NCBI GenBank assembly: GCA_050331455.1
Contig: JBHJGV010000047.1
Span: 1-27,535 of the forward strand
DNA from: CAYUYV01 sp050331455
GTDB lineage: Bacteria; Pseudomonadota; Alphaproteobacteria; JAJFIK01
Reading direction: 5' to 3'
DNA length: 27,535 nucleotides
Part shown: positions 1 through 7,510 of the stretch, one piece after another
Position numbering within the stretch: position 1 is the stretch's first letter
How the letters are laid out: each line of letters begins with the position of its first letter
Position numbers and translations under genes: made by a program
The notes under the pieces: model-generated
What the model was told of the DNA's origin: nothing
Databases searched by the model: none
Seen by the model: the letters and a program-made list of their open reading frames with translations, nothing else

Positions 1-748
1 CGGCCCCCCGCGCCGGCACCGGGCCATGCCATCGGCGGCCGGCTTTCTTCCTCCCCCGCAACCCCCCCGCCGCCGGGGGGGGCGCCGCAGCCGGATGGGC
101 GAGCGGCAGCCAGACATGGAGCGGCACCTGCCCCGCCTTCACGGCGAAGCCGGCCGTCAGGAGACCAACAGTCAGCGGATCGGCGGCGATCGCGTCCGGG
201 ATCCGCGCCATTTGCAGACTGCCCGCGGCGGCACAAGCCTTCAGAAGGCCGAGCAGAAGCATGGTCTCGCCGAGGACGGACAGGATGATGTAGACCGTTC
301 CGGCCCGAAAGGCCGAGGCCGTCCCGTCGTGGATGACCAGAATGAAGGACGAGAGGGTCATCAGGGCAAAGAAAAAATAGAATGCCGGGACGTCGAGGGA
401 CATCACGAGACCCAGATTCCCGGTCATGGTCAGGAGAAAGAAGACCGCGAAGCGTCCCGCCCGAGGGCCCTCCTTCATGTACCCCGCCGCATAGACCGCT
501 GCGAGGGTCCACAGCAGGGCGATCAACAGCAGGAACGGGCGGCGGACCGGGTCAAGCCCAAGATCGACCCCGAGCAGGACCGGCGGCAGGGTGAGCGCGG
601 GCCCATCCGGTGCCGTCAGCGCCAGGATGAAAGCCGGCAACGGGGCGAAAACGGGCAGGAGCCGGCGCCACGGTCCGCCCCGGACCAGGGCGGCTGGCGC
701 GGCAAGGCCGAGGGGCAGAAGAACCGAAAGCAATGCCAGCGCACTCAT
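1..748 (-). CDS. Third NuoL/M/N (MrpD)-like proton-conducting membrane subunit, partial
   Basis: Read from the ATG at 748-746, whose ATGA overlaps the stop of the preceding gene. About 225 residues look reliable. They are very hydrophobic, with many membrane segments. The frame shows the family's membrane Glu (VLGETMLLLG) and the Lys-containing helix followed by the conserved loop (FAVKAGQVPLHVWLPLAHP), as in complex I NuoL/M/N and Mrp antiporter subunits. Such subunits move protons or Na+ across the inner membrane. It is the third of this family in the operon, after the genes at 2241-3782 and 745-2244. The 3' end lies outside the window. In the last ~75 bases the frame runs through G/C homopolymers and the expected small-residue segment after the HP motif is replaced by Arg/Gly/Lys-rich sequence. 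That is probably contig-end sequence error or a frameshift. Family assignment is firm; the exact subunit is not. Confidence 0.8.
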   Translation of the reverse strand, partial: MSALALLSVLLPLGLAAPAALVRGGPWRRLLPVFAPLPAFILALTAPDGPALTLPPVLLGVDLGLDPVRRPFLLLIALLWTLAAVYAAGYMKEGPRAGRFAVFFLLTMTGNLGLVMSLDVPAFYFFFALMTLSSFILVIHDGTASAFRAGTVYIILSVLGETMLLLGLLKACAAAGSLQMARIPDAIAADPLTVGLLTAGFAVKAGQVPLHVWLPLAHPAAAPPPAAGGLRGRKKAGRRWHGPVPARGA

Positions 749-2244
749 CCCGTCACCCCATAGGTTCGCTCGATGATGAGGAGCACCCAGGACAGCGGGC
801 TGATACCAAGGCCGGCAAACAGGCCGACGGCGAGGGCCGCACCGGCCGCGAAGACCGCCGGGCCGAGAATGAGCAGGGAGGCATCCACCGCCTCGCCGCC
901 CTCTTCTGCCTGTGGAGGCTCCAGGAACCAGCAGCGATAGATAAGAGGCAGGAAATAGGCCGAATTGAGCAGTGTACTGCCGGCCAGGATCAGGATGACC
1001 CAGTCCATGCCCGACTGGAGTGCCCCCAGTCCCAGATGCCATTTGGAAATGAAGCCGGCCATGGGCGGCAGGCCGATCATTCCCAGGGCCGCAACGCTGA
1101 AGGCGAGCATCGTCACCGGAAGGCGCCGGCCCACACCGTTCAGTTGGGTGATTTGCGTGATGCCATGGGTCTTTTCCAGAATGCCCGCACAGAAAAACAG
1201 GGTGATCTTCATCAGCCCCTGGTGCACGAGGTGGACCAATGCGCCGGCGAGGCCCAGGGGCGAAAGCAGCGACAGCCCGAGCATGATGTAAGAGACCTGA
1301 CTGACCGTCGAAAAAGCCAGACGTTTCTTGATAGCCGTCTGGCGCAACGCCAAAAGGGACCCGCCCAGAATGGTCACCGAGGCCGCCATCGCCAGACCAG
1401 ATCCCAGTCCCAGATCTCCCACAAGCCCAATGCCGTAAACATCGAGCACCACACGAACGATCCCGAACGCCCCGGCCTTGACCACCGCGACCGCATGGAG
1501 CAGTGCCGAGACCGGTGCCGGCGCCACCATGGCCGACGGCAGCCACCCGTGGAACGGGATCATGGCCCCCTTCACGGCGAGGCCCGCGACCATCAGGGCA
1601 AAGATCGCCGTGGCCGTACCGGGCGCCTCCGCAGCCATCCGCTGGAGATCTTCGGACGGTGCCGCAGCGAAATCGCTGCCCCCAGTCATGGTCAGCAGCC
1701 AGAGGATTCCAACCAGCAGAGCGGCACTGCCGCCGAGGGTGTAGGTGAGATAGCGCCGGGCCGCCGCAAGGGACGCCGCATTGCCCTTGTGCGCCACCAG
1801 CGGCAAGGTCGAGAGGGTCAGCAGCTCATAGAAGATAAAGAACGTGAACAGATTGCCTGCCAGGGCGATCCCCACCGTTGCCGAGACGCACAGGCTGAAA
1901 AAGCCGAAAAAGCGACGCTGTTCCGGATCCCCCTGGAGATATCCGATGGCATAAAGGGTGGTGACGAACCAAAGCAGGGCCGACAGGGTGATGAAAAGAA
2001 GGGACAGGGCATCGATCCGCAGCAGGAGCGTCAAGCCGGGGCCCAAATCGACGGCGAGGCTGTAGCGCTCCCCTGCCCCCACCTGGGACAGCAGCGCCGC
2101 CACCACGAGCAGCTTGAGACCCGCGCCCGCCATATTGACCGCATTGCGCGCCCACGCCTGCTCCCGGCGCAGCAGGAACACGATGATCGCCGGCCCCAGG
2201 GACAGGCTGATCAGGGCCAGCGGCGCGGTCCAGTCTGGAATCAT
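745..2244 (-). CDS. MrpD/NuoM-like proton-conducting antiporter subunit
   Basis: A 499-residue polytopic membrane protein of the proton-conducting transporter family (NuoL/M/N, MrpA/D). Family landmarks are visible: a membrane Glu in IFYELLTLSTLPLVAHKGN, the Lys helix with loop LAVKGAMIPFHGWLPSAM, the PAPVSALLHAVAVVKAG segment with a second Lys, and a later HLVHQGLMKITLFF segment. These charged residues form the proton path in complex I and Mrp antiporters. The start ATG at 2244 overlaps the previous gene's stop by four bases, and its own stop overlaps the next start, so translational coupling is likely. Length matches MrpD and NuoM (about 490-510 residues). Whether it carries H+ or Na+ cannot be told from sequence. 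Confidence 0.9.
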   Translation of the reverse strand: MIPDWTAPLALISLSLGPAIIVFLLRREQAWARNAVNMAGAGLKLLVVAALLSQVGAGERYSLAVDLGPGLTLLLRIDALSLLFITLSALLWFVTTLYAIGYLQGDPEQRRFFGFFSLCVSATVGIALAGNLFTFFIFYELLTLSTLPLVAHKGNAASLAAARRYLTYTLGGSAALLVGILWLLTMTGGSDFAAAPSEDLQRMAAEAPGTATAIFALMVAGLAVKGAMIPFHGWLPSAMVAPAPVSALLHAVAVVKAGAFGIVRVVLDVYGIGLVGDLGLGSGLAMAASVTILGGSLLALRQTAIKKRLAFSTVSQVSYIMLGLSLLSPLGLAGALVHLVHQGLMKITLFFCAGILEKTHGITQITQLNGVGRRLPVTMLAFSVAALGMIGLPPMAGFISKWHLGLGALQSGMDWVILILAGSTLLNSAYFLPLIYRCWFLEPPQAEEGGEAVDASLLILGPAVFAAGAALAVGLFAGLGISPLSWVLLIIERTYGVTG

Positions 2245-3782
2245 GGCGCCGCGCTCCCCTGGGGCGCAAGCGGCGCCAGCGTGCCCGAAGCCGTGACGGC
2301 GAGAAGGTCGAAGACCGGCGCCGCTGCAAGCCCCAGGGCCAGGGATACGAGAGCCAGGACCAGGGCGGCCAGATCTTTGCGGCCGGCCCGCGCATCGACG
2401 GGGAGCGGAGCATCATCCGTCATCGGCGCAAAAACCGGCAGCACGAAACGCGCCAGATAGCCTGCCGCCAGCAAGCCACCGGACACGAGGACGGCGACAA
2501 TGAGCCAGCGGCCCTGCTCAATCGCTGCACCAAGCAACAGCCATTTGGCCAGGAATCCACCGCTGGGCGGCAGGGCCATGATGGACAAACCGGCAAGGCC
2601 CAGTACGAAAACAGGCACGGGACAACGCCGCCCGGCACCGGCGAGCGCCGCGCGGTCGTCGGACCCGAGAGCGCCTGCGAGGGCGCCCGCCGCCAGGAAC
2701 AGCGCCGCCTTCGCAAGCCCGTGGGAGACAAGGTGCAAGAGCGCCGCGCTCCAGGCGAGCCCGGCGCCGAGCCCCGCCATGCCCGCCAGTGGCAGCGCGA
2801 GGAGCGCATAGCCGAGTTGGGCGAGCGTGGAGTAGGCGATCATCAGTTTCAGGCGCTGCTGGACCAGCGCCATGAGAGAGCCCCACAAAATGGCACCGGC
2901 CCCGAACACACCGATGACGCCCAGCAGCGACGGCGTGGCGAGACCGGAAAAGGTGTCCGCCCACAAACGGATGAGAAGGTAAAGCGAGGCCTTGACCACA
3001 AGGGCCGAGAGCATCGCGCTGACCGGTGCCGGGGCGGAGGCATGGGCCGGCGGCAGCCAGGCATGGAGCGGCCAGATTGCCGATTTCATCATCAAACCGA
3101 GCGTCACGAGCAGCGCCGCGGCCCCGGCTGTCACGGACGGCCCCAGGGACTGCCCGGCCAGCGCCATGTCGAGAACGCCGGCCTGCCCGTAAACGAGCGC
3201 GACGCCCATGAGGAACAGCAGCGAGCCGAAGGTCGCCTGGAACAGGTAGCGCATCTGGGCGACCAGCGGCGCCGCACCGCCGGCAAACGCCACAAGGGCG
3301 ATGCCCGACAGGCTGGTGAGTTCCAGGGCCACATACATGTTGAACAGGTCATGGGTCAGGAAAGCTGCGGCGAGCCCGGCCCAGAGCAGGAAGGTCAGGG
3401 TCCAGAACAGGCCGGCACGGCGGCGGCCATTCTCATGCGTCAGGTCGCCCAGGGCACGATCCCGGTCCACGAACAGGGCAACCCCCGCCATGACCACCGC
3501 CGTCATGGCCAGGAACACCGCCGCCGGCCCATCCGCCCGCAGACCGATGCCGAGGGGCGCCGTCCAACCGCCGAGCGCCACACGGACCGGGCCCTCCTGG
3601 GCCACCGAAACGGCCAACCCCAGCGCGACCGCAAGGCCCAGCGGAACGGTGACCACCACGGCAAGCCGAACCGTGAGGACGAAGGCCACCAGCGCGCCGG
3701 CGAGCGGCACCAGAATGGCGGCCTGGGCCAGGACCTGTGGGCCGGGCCACAGCGTGGCCAGCAGGGACACGTCGCCGGCCAC
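2241..3782 (-). CDS. mnhD: MrpD/NuoN-like proton-conducting antiporter subunit
   Basis: A 513-residue multi-spanning inner-membrane protein of the NuoN/MrpD family. It shows the membrane Glu in YVALELTSLSGIALVAF, the Lys helix and loop MMKSAIWPLHAWLPPAH, the PAPVSAMLSALVVKASLY segment and HLVSHGLAKAALFLAAGAL, all typical of the family. The start is a GTG at 3782, five bases after the mnhC stop; no strong ribosome site is visible, so translation probably couples to mnhC. It is the first of three consecutive antiporter-like subunits, and the gene directly after mnhC, which is why I give it the D symbol. The symbol is by position and similarity only. Confidence 0.88.
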   Translation of the reverse strand: MAGDVSLLATLWPGPQVLAQAAILVPLAGALVAFVLTVRLAVVVTVPLGLAVALGLAVSVAQEGPVRVALGGWTAPLGIGLRADGPAAVFLAMTAVVMAGVALFVDRDRALGDLTHENGRRRAGLFWTLTFLLWAGLAAAFLTHDLFNMYVALELTSLSGIALVAFAGGAAPLVAQMRYLFQATFGSLLFLMGVALVYGQAGVLDMALAGQSLGPSVTAGAAALLVTLGLMMKSAIWPLHAWLPPAHASAPAPVSAMLSALVVKASLYLLIRLWADTFSGLATPSLLGVIGVFGAGAILWGSLMALVQQRLKLMIAYSTLAQLGYALLALPLAGMAGLGAGLAWSAALLHLVSHGLAKAALFLAAGALAGALGSDDRAALAGAGRRCPVPVFVLGLAGLSIMALPPSGGFLAKWLLLGAAIEQGRWLIVAVLVSGGLLAAGYLARFVLPVFAPMTDDAPLPVDARAGRKDLAALVLALVSLALGLAAAPVFDLLAVTASGTLAPLAPQGSAAP

Positions 3783-3787
3783 GGCGG

Positions 3788-4129
3788 TCAGGCCCCGCCG
3801 GCCGAACCGTCCGAAGACGGTTCATCAATGGTCAGCCGGCCCGTCACAGTCCGCAGACGGACCACAAGGGCAAGGGCAAGCGCGGTCATGGCGGCCGTCA
3901 CCACAATACCGGTGATGGCCAGGGCCTGGGGCACGGGATCGGGCGGCCCGCCCGCCCCCGCCGGTCCGATCCCCCGGGCAGCCAGGGCGCCGAAGACCAC
4001 AAAGGCTCCACTTCCCATGATGTTGAGCCCCAGAACCCGGCGGATCAGATGCGCCCGCAGGACCGTACCGGCCGCGCCCAGCACGAACAGGGCCATGCCC
4101 GTGAGGGCGTAAAGATCGGTCGCGGTCAT
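3788..4129 (-). CDS. mnhC: Mrp antiporter subunit C (NuoK-like)
   Basis: A 113-residue protein with three predicted membrane helices, matching MnhC/MrpC and the complex I subunit NuoK. The signature is the run AHLIRRVLGLNIMGSGAF, in which membrane helix 2 carries the family's LGLNIM-type motif. The N-terminal helix is ALTGMALFVLGAAGTVL and the third is ALAITGIVVTAAMTALALAL. The start ATG at 4129-4127 forms an ATGA overlap with the stop of the B-subunit gene. In Mrp complexes this small subunit sits next to the D subunit. The Ser/Gly/Asp-rich tail of about 15 residues is a local extension. Confidence 0.88.
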   Translation of the reverse strand: MTATDLYALTGMALFVLGAAGTVLRAHLIRRVLGLNIMGSGAFVVFGALAARGIGPAGAGGPPDPVPQALAITGIVVTAAMTALALALVVRLRTVTGRLTIDEPSSDGSAGGA

Positions 4130-4851
4130 GGCACTCGCTCTCCCAAGCCGTCCGACACCGGGGCGCCGCCCGCCAGGAGGAACAGCAGCGCGCCGACCGA
4201 GACGAGCAGGCCCGCCTCGATCACGATCACGAAAGCTTTGGCGAGGGCCGGTGGGTAGTCCAGAAAGCCCTGCGTCCACGGCAGACAGGCAGCGCCGGCG
4301 AGCAGGAAGGCACCGACCCCCGCGGCGGCCAGACCCCGTATGCCCCGCGTGCCATGGCCAGGTGCCGGCCGTGTCCCCGAAATGACGAGGAGCACCGCCA
4401 CGCCGGCAAGCACCGTGCCACCCTGGAAAGCCCCTCCGGGATGATCCGCCCCCGTCCAAAGCAGATAGACGGCCGTAAGCACCGACAAAGGAACAAGGGC
4501 CCGCAGCAGGAGGGAGAGTTCCGGCTCCGGCGGCGGCAGCACCGGGAAATTGCCCGGACGACCCATCCAGCCGCCACCCGGCCCCAGCACGAAGACGCCG
4601 GTGAGGGCGAGAAGGACCACGGCCTTTTCCATCATGGTCTCGAAGGCTCGGATATTCATCAGCACGCCATTGACGGTGTTGCCGAGGCCCGTCGTGGCCT
4701 TTGTGTCGTTCGCCGCCTGGGCCAGCACCGCCGGCACCTCAGGCAGCGCGAGGGCGGCGGCCCCCAGAAGAACAAAGGCGCAAAGACACACCGCAACCGC
4801 CGCGCCTTCTGCCGCGCCGAAACGCTCAGTGATATCCACGGGTTCAGCCAT
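4126..4851 (-). CDS. mnhB: MbhE-like plus MrpB fusion subunit of the antiporter
   Basis: A 241-residue membrane protein with two recognisable parts. Residues about 1-105 resemble the small MbhE / MrpA C-terminal piece (TGLGNTVNGVLMNIRAFETM, then a membrane helix). Residues about 110-235 are an MnhB/MrpB domain with its signature GADHPGGAFQGGTVLAG and four membrane helices. In canonical operons the first part ends the large MrpA subunit; here it is fused in front of MrpB. The ATG at 4851 is preferred over a GTG three bases upstream because a strong ribosome site (GGAGGAGG) lies about six bases before it. It overlaps the previous gene by eight bases. Confidence 0.85.
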   Translation of the reverse strand: MAEPVDITERFGAAEGAAVAVCLCAFVLLGAAALALPEVPAVLAQAANDTKATTGLGNTVNGVLMNIRAFETMMEKAVVLLALTGVFVLGPGGGWMGRPGNFPVLPPPEPELSLLLRALVPLSVLTAVYLLWTGADHPGGAFQGGTVLAGVAVLLVISGTRPAPGHGTRGIRGLAAAGVGAFLLAGAACLPWTQGFLDYPPALAKAFVIVIEAGLLVSVGALLFLLAGGAPVSDGLGERVP

Positions 4852-5134
4852 CACCGCCCTCCTCCGGCTCGCCGGTGTCCGGTCCGGACCCCGCAGGACC
4901 GGCCAGCCGCGCCAGGGTGACCATCAGCAGAATACCCGTGATCCCGGCGCCCACCGCGGCTTCCGTCAGGGCCACATCCGGCGCGCGCAAACGCAGCCAG
5001 ACCAAGGCCAGCAGCACACCGAAGACAATAAACAGCATGACACCGGCAAAGATCCGCGGATGGAACAGGGCCAGCCCTGCCGCCGTAATTGCACCGACCG
5101 CAAGAAGCGCATCGAGGATCCAGAACAGGCTCAT
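4844..5134 (-). CDS. MbhD-like (DUF4040) antiporter/hydrogenase-type small membrane subunit
   Basis: A 96-residue protein with three membrane helices. The stretch LRAPDVALTEAAVGAGITGI is the hallmark of the DUF4040 / MbhD family, a piece that in seven-subunit Mrp systems is part of the MrpA C-terminus and in archaeal membrane-bound hydrogenases is a separate subunit. The start at 5134 is chosen because it gives the same four-base overlap with the preceding stop as most genes in this operon; an upstream start at 5158 would overlap mnhG by 28 bases. The C-terminus is acidic and Gly-rich. Its separate state supports an Mbh/Mbx-like rather than classical Mrp layout. Confidence 0.82.
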   Translation of the reverse strand: MSLFWILDALLAVGAITAAGLALFHPRIFAGVMLFIVFGVLLALVWLRLRAPDVALTEAAVGAGITGILLMVTLARLAGPAGSGPDTGEPEEGGDG

Positions 5135-5475
5135 GGCTGGCCCTCCGCTGCCGGACACTCAGCATCGGCCCGGCGGTCCCGGTCCCGGTCCCGATATCCC
5201 AGATCCCGCCGCCGCCGCGCCGCCACAAGCTGGGCCGCCGTGGTGGCGGAAAGCATGGCGATGAACCAGACCAGCAGCAATTTGAGGGCCTCGCGCATGG
5301 ACGGGGCCTGGAGCATCAATCCCGCCACCACGAAGCCGAGGCCCAGCGTGTCGGCCTTGGTGAGGGCATGGAGACGGGCAAAAACGTCCGGCAGGCGCAA
5401 AAGACCGACCGTGCCCACCACGAACAGCAGGCACCCAACCAGGATAAGAAGAAGGGTCAGGCCATCGACCATCAT
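5131..5475 (-). CDS. mnhG: Mrp antiporter subunit G
   Basis: A 114-residue protein with three membrane helices and the MnhG/PhaG signature GLLRLPDVFARLHALTKADT followed by LGLGFVVAGL. The start ATG at 5475 overlaps the mnhF stop by four bases. The last ~25 residues form a charged cytoplasmic tail rich in Arg and Asp (RRRRDLGYRDRDRDRR), longer than the family core needs. In Mrp complexes E, F and G form a small-subunit module needed for assembly and antiport. Confidence 0.9.
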   Translation of the reverse strand: MMVDGLTLLLILVGCLLFVVGTVGLLRLPDVFARLHALTKADTLGLGFVVAGLMLQAPSMREALKLLLVWFIAMLSATTAAQLVAARRRRDLGYRDRDRDRRADAECPAAEGQP

Positions 5476-5804
5476 GCCGGCCCGGCCGTGGCGTCCGGAC
5501 CGGCGCTCTCGTCCGCACCAAGACCATCTACGCGTGGTCGGTCGTCCACCGTTCGGGCCACGGACAGCCGCGCGAAGGCGGTGACGGTGAGGGCAGCGAG
5601 CAGGGCCAGCAGGATCGCCACATCGGCGGCACCGGGCACGGCGCCGGCAGCGCCGATGAGGAGCGTGAGCGCAATGCCGGTCGTTCCGATGAGCTGAACC
5701 GCCGCCATCCGGTCGGCCGGATCGGGGCCCCGCAGGATGCGGTACAGTCCGGCCAGGATCGTCACCAAAAGGACGATGGCGGCAAGGGCATACACGGCCG
5801 TCAT
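5472..5804 (-). CDS. mnhF: Mrp antiporter subunit F
   Basis: A 110-residue protein with three membrane helices. The conserved loop YRILRGPDPADRMAAVQLIG is diagnostic of MnhF/MrpF/PhaF, and is followed by a helix rich in Gly, Ala and Leu. The start at 5804 overlaps the mnhE stop (ATGA). The C-terminal ~30 residues are hydrophilic (Asp, Gly, Ala) and not part of the family core, which is about 85-90 residues. Acts in the inner membrane with the neighbouring subunits. Confidence 0.9.
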   Translation of the reverse strand: MTAVYALAAIVLLVTILAGLYRILRGPDPADRMAAVQLIGTTGIALTLLIGAAGAVPGAADVAILLALLAALTVTAFARLSVARTVDDRPRVDGLGADESAGPDATAGPA

Positions 5805-6328
5805 GGCCGGCCCTCCGGCGCGATCCTGCGGGGCGGGATCACATGGTCGACCCGCTGGTGTTCCGCATCGAGAACGGCATGGGCCTGGTCGTCAGCCGCC
5901 AGAAGATGCACCCAGAGGCGCCCATTCGTATCCCGACCGGCCGCCATGGTGCCGGGCATCAAGCTGATGACACCACTGAAGACGGCGCCCGCTACAGGCC
6001 GGCCCGCCGCTTCGCCGGATCCGTGACGCATGAAGGCCGGCGCAATGGGCAGTTTCGGGCGCAGGACGCGTGAAACCACATCCATGCCGCCCAGAAAGGC
6101 CCGCCAGACCGCGCCGGGAAAATAGGCAAGCGCCCCGAGGGGGCGTGCCAGCACGGCCTCCCGGTCGCAAGCATCGGGCGCGCCGGCACGGCTGCCGGCC
6201 AACGCCCTGGTCAGGGCCCCGGCCAGGGCCGCAGCCGCGAGGCCCACGAGCGCATCGTCCCCGTCCCAAGGGGCCAAGATCAGCCAAGTGCCATAGGCGA
6301 GCACAAACGCTCTCAAGCCAGCAATCAT
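5801..6328 (-). CDS. mnhE: Mrp antiporter subunit E, first gene of the operon
   Basis: A 175-residue MnhE/MrpE family protein: two hydrophobic helices at the N-terminus, then a soluble domain with the family pattern FPGAVWRAFLGGMDVVSRVL, RPKLPIAP and the MPGTMAAGRDTNGRLWVHLL segment. I chose the ATG at 6328 because it begins directly before the first membrane helix and has a GGGGA ribosome site seven bases upstream; a longer frame to 6406 would add a charged, unlikely leader. As first gene, its upstream region should carry the operon promoter. It is followed without gaps by F, G, MbhD-like, B, C and three D-type genes. Confidence 0.88.
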   Translation of the reverse strand: MIAGLRAFVLAYGTWLILAPWDGDDALVGLAAAALAGALTRALAGSRAGAPDACDREAVLARPLGALAYFPGAVWRAFLGGMDVVSRVLRPKLPIAPAFMRHGSGEAAGRPVAGAVFSGVISLMPGTMAAGRDTNGRLWVHLLAADDQAHAVLDAEHQRVDHVIPPRRIAPEGRP

Positions 6329-6369
6329 GGGCCAGTCCCCGGTTTCACGGCGGTCGGTGCTGCAACCCC

Positions 6370-6399
6370 GTTCTAGCGCCATCCCCTCCCGCGTTTCAA
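6370..6399 (-). promoter_or_regulatory. Candidate promoter of the Mrp-like operon
   Basis: On the minus strand TTGAAA (6399-6394) is followed after 18 bases by TAGAAC (6375-6370), giving a plausible housekeeping -35/-10 pair about 40 bases upstream of the mnhE start. The -10 match is only partial, so this is a guess supported mainly by position. Confidence 0.3.
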
Positions 6400-6421
6400 C
6401 GTTCAACCCTCAGGACCACAC

Positions 6422-6468
6422 CAAAACGGAACCCGGCCCGCAGGGCGTCCGGCCGGGGCGCCGGTTCC
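6422..6468 (-). terminator. Terminator-like hairpin after the beta-hydroxyacid dehydrogenase gene
   Basis: Immediately after the stop codon at 6469-6471 the minus strand has GGAACC (6468-6463) and the complementary GGTTCC (6433-6428), extended by GC-rich pairs with a one-base bulge, then a GTTTTGG run. It would separate this gene from the Mrp-like operon. The loop is long and the U-tract short. Confidence 0.45.
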
Positions 6469-7347
6469 TCAGGTCTCGAAGCGCTGGAGGCGGGCGATCA
6501 GGCTCGATGTGTCCCAGCGCCCGCCGCCCATCGCCTGCACTTCGGCGTAAAATTGATCAATGAGGGCCGTCAGCGGCAGGCGGGCGCCGCTCTCCCGGGC
6601 CTGGTCCAGGCAGATGCCCAGATCCTTGCGCATCCAATCGACCGCAAAACCGAAATCGAACTCGTCCCGCGCCATGGTGGCGGCTCGATTTTCCATCTGC
6701 CAGGACTGGGCCGCCCCTTTAGAGATCACGTCAACCACGGCGTCGGGATCGAGCCCGGCGCGGGTCGCAAAATGCAGGCCCTCGGCAAGGCCCTGAACCA
6801 CGCCGGCGATGCAGATCTGGTTGACCATCTTGGTGAGCTGGCCGGCCCCGGCGGGGCCCATATGTTTCATCATCCGCGCGTAGCAGTCCATCAGGGGACT
6901 AACCGTCTCGAAATCCGCCGGTTCGCCGCCGCACATGATGGTGAGGGCCCCCTTTTCGGCGCCCGCCTGGCCGCCGGAGACCGGGGCGTCCACGAAACCG
7001 AGCCCATGGGCGGCGGCCCGCACGGCGAGGTCCCGGGCGAGCCCGGCCGAGGCCGTCGTATGGTCCACGAACACGGCCCCCTCTTTCATGCCGGCGAAGG
7101 CGCCTTCGTCCCCTAAGGTTACGGCGCGCACGTCATCGTCATTGCCGACACAGGCAAAGACCACATCGGCGCCCTTGGCCGACGCGCGGGGCGTGTCGGC
7201 CCGTTGCCCCCGGTGCGCGGCCAACCAGCGCTCGGTCGTTGCCGTCGTTCGGTTGTAAATCGTGACAGCGTGCCCGGCAGCCGCCAGATGACCCGCCATT
7301 GGAAAGCCCATGACCCCCAAACCCAGAAACGCGACCGATTGGCCCAT
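6469..7347 (-). CDS. Beta-hydroxyacid dehydrogenase (3-hydroxyisobutyrate dehydrogenase family)
   Basis: A 292-residue NAD(P)-dependent oxidoreductase. Residues 9-14 are the dinucleotide-binding GLGVMG. At 32-34 the Asn-Arg-Thr sequence at the end of the second strand is the form linked to NADP(H) preference in this family, as in glyoxylate/succinic semialdehyde reductases. DAPVSGG (120-126) is the substrate-binding motif. Lys173 in GPAGAGQLTKMVNQ is the expected catalytic lysine. Length is typical. The ATG at 7347 has a very good AGGAGG site. Members reduce or oxidise small 3-hydroxy acids such as 3-hydroxyisobutyrate or tartronate semialdehyde; the sequence does not decide which. It is monocistronic, divergent from the acylase genes, with 163 bases between the two starts. 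Confidence 0.9.
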   Translation of the reverse strand: MGQSVAFLGLGVMGFPMAGHLAAAGHAVTIYNRTTATTERWLAAHRGQRADTPRASAKGADVVFACVGNDDDVRAVTLGDEGAFAGMKEGAVFVDHTTASAGLARDLAVRAAAHGLGFVDAPVSGGQAGAEKGALTIMCGGEPADFETVSPLMDCYARMMKHMGPAGAGQLTKMVNQICIAGVVQGLAEGLHFATRAGLDPDAVVDVISKGAAQSWQMENRAATMARDEFDFGFAVDWMRKDLGICLDQARESGARLPLTALIDQFYAEVQAMGGGRWDTSSLIARLQRFET

Positions 7348-7510
7348 AGTGGTCCTCCTGCTGATTGGTTGCCCGTCCAGGGCGTGACATGGTTCGATAG
7401 GGCCGTGATGTGCGAGCGGTCTTCGGCTTGCCCGCGGCGTGCGTTACAGTGCCGGCATCCGGGGGGCCCTGACCCGTTCCGGATTCCAAGGGACCATGGG
7501 GGAGACGACC

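Noticed and set aside
733..2460. Plus-strand open frame of 575 codons over the antiporter genes
   Set aside because: Charged low-complexity translation opposite a well-supported membrane protein.
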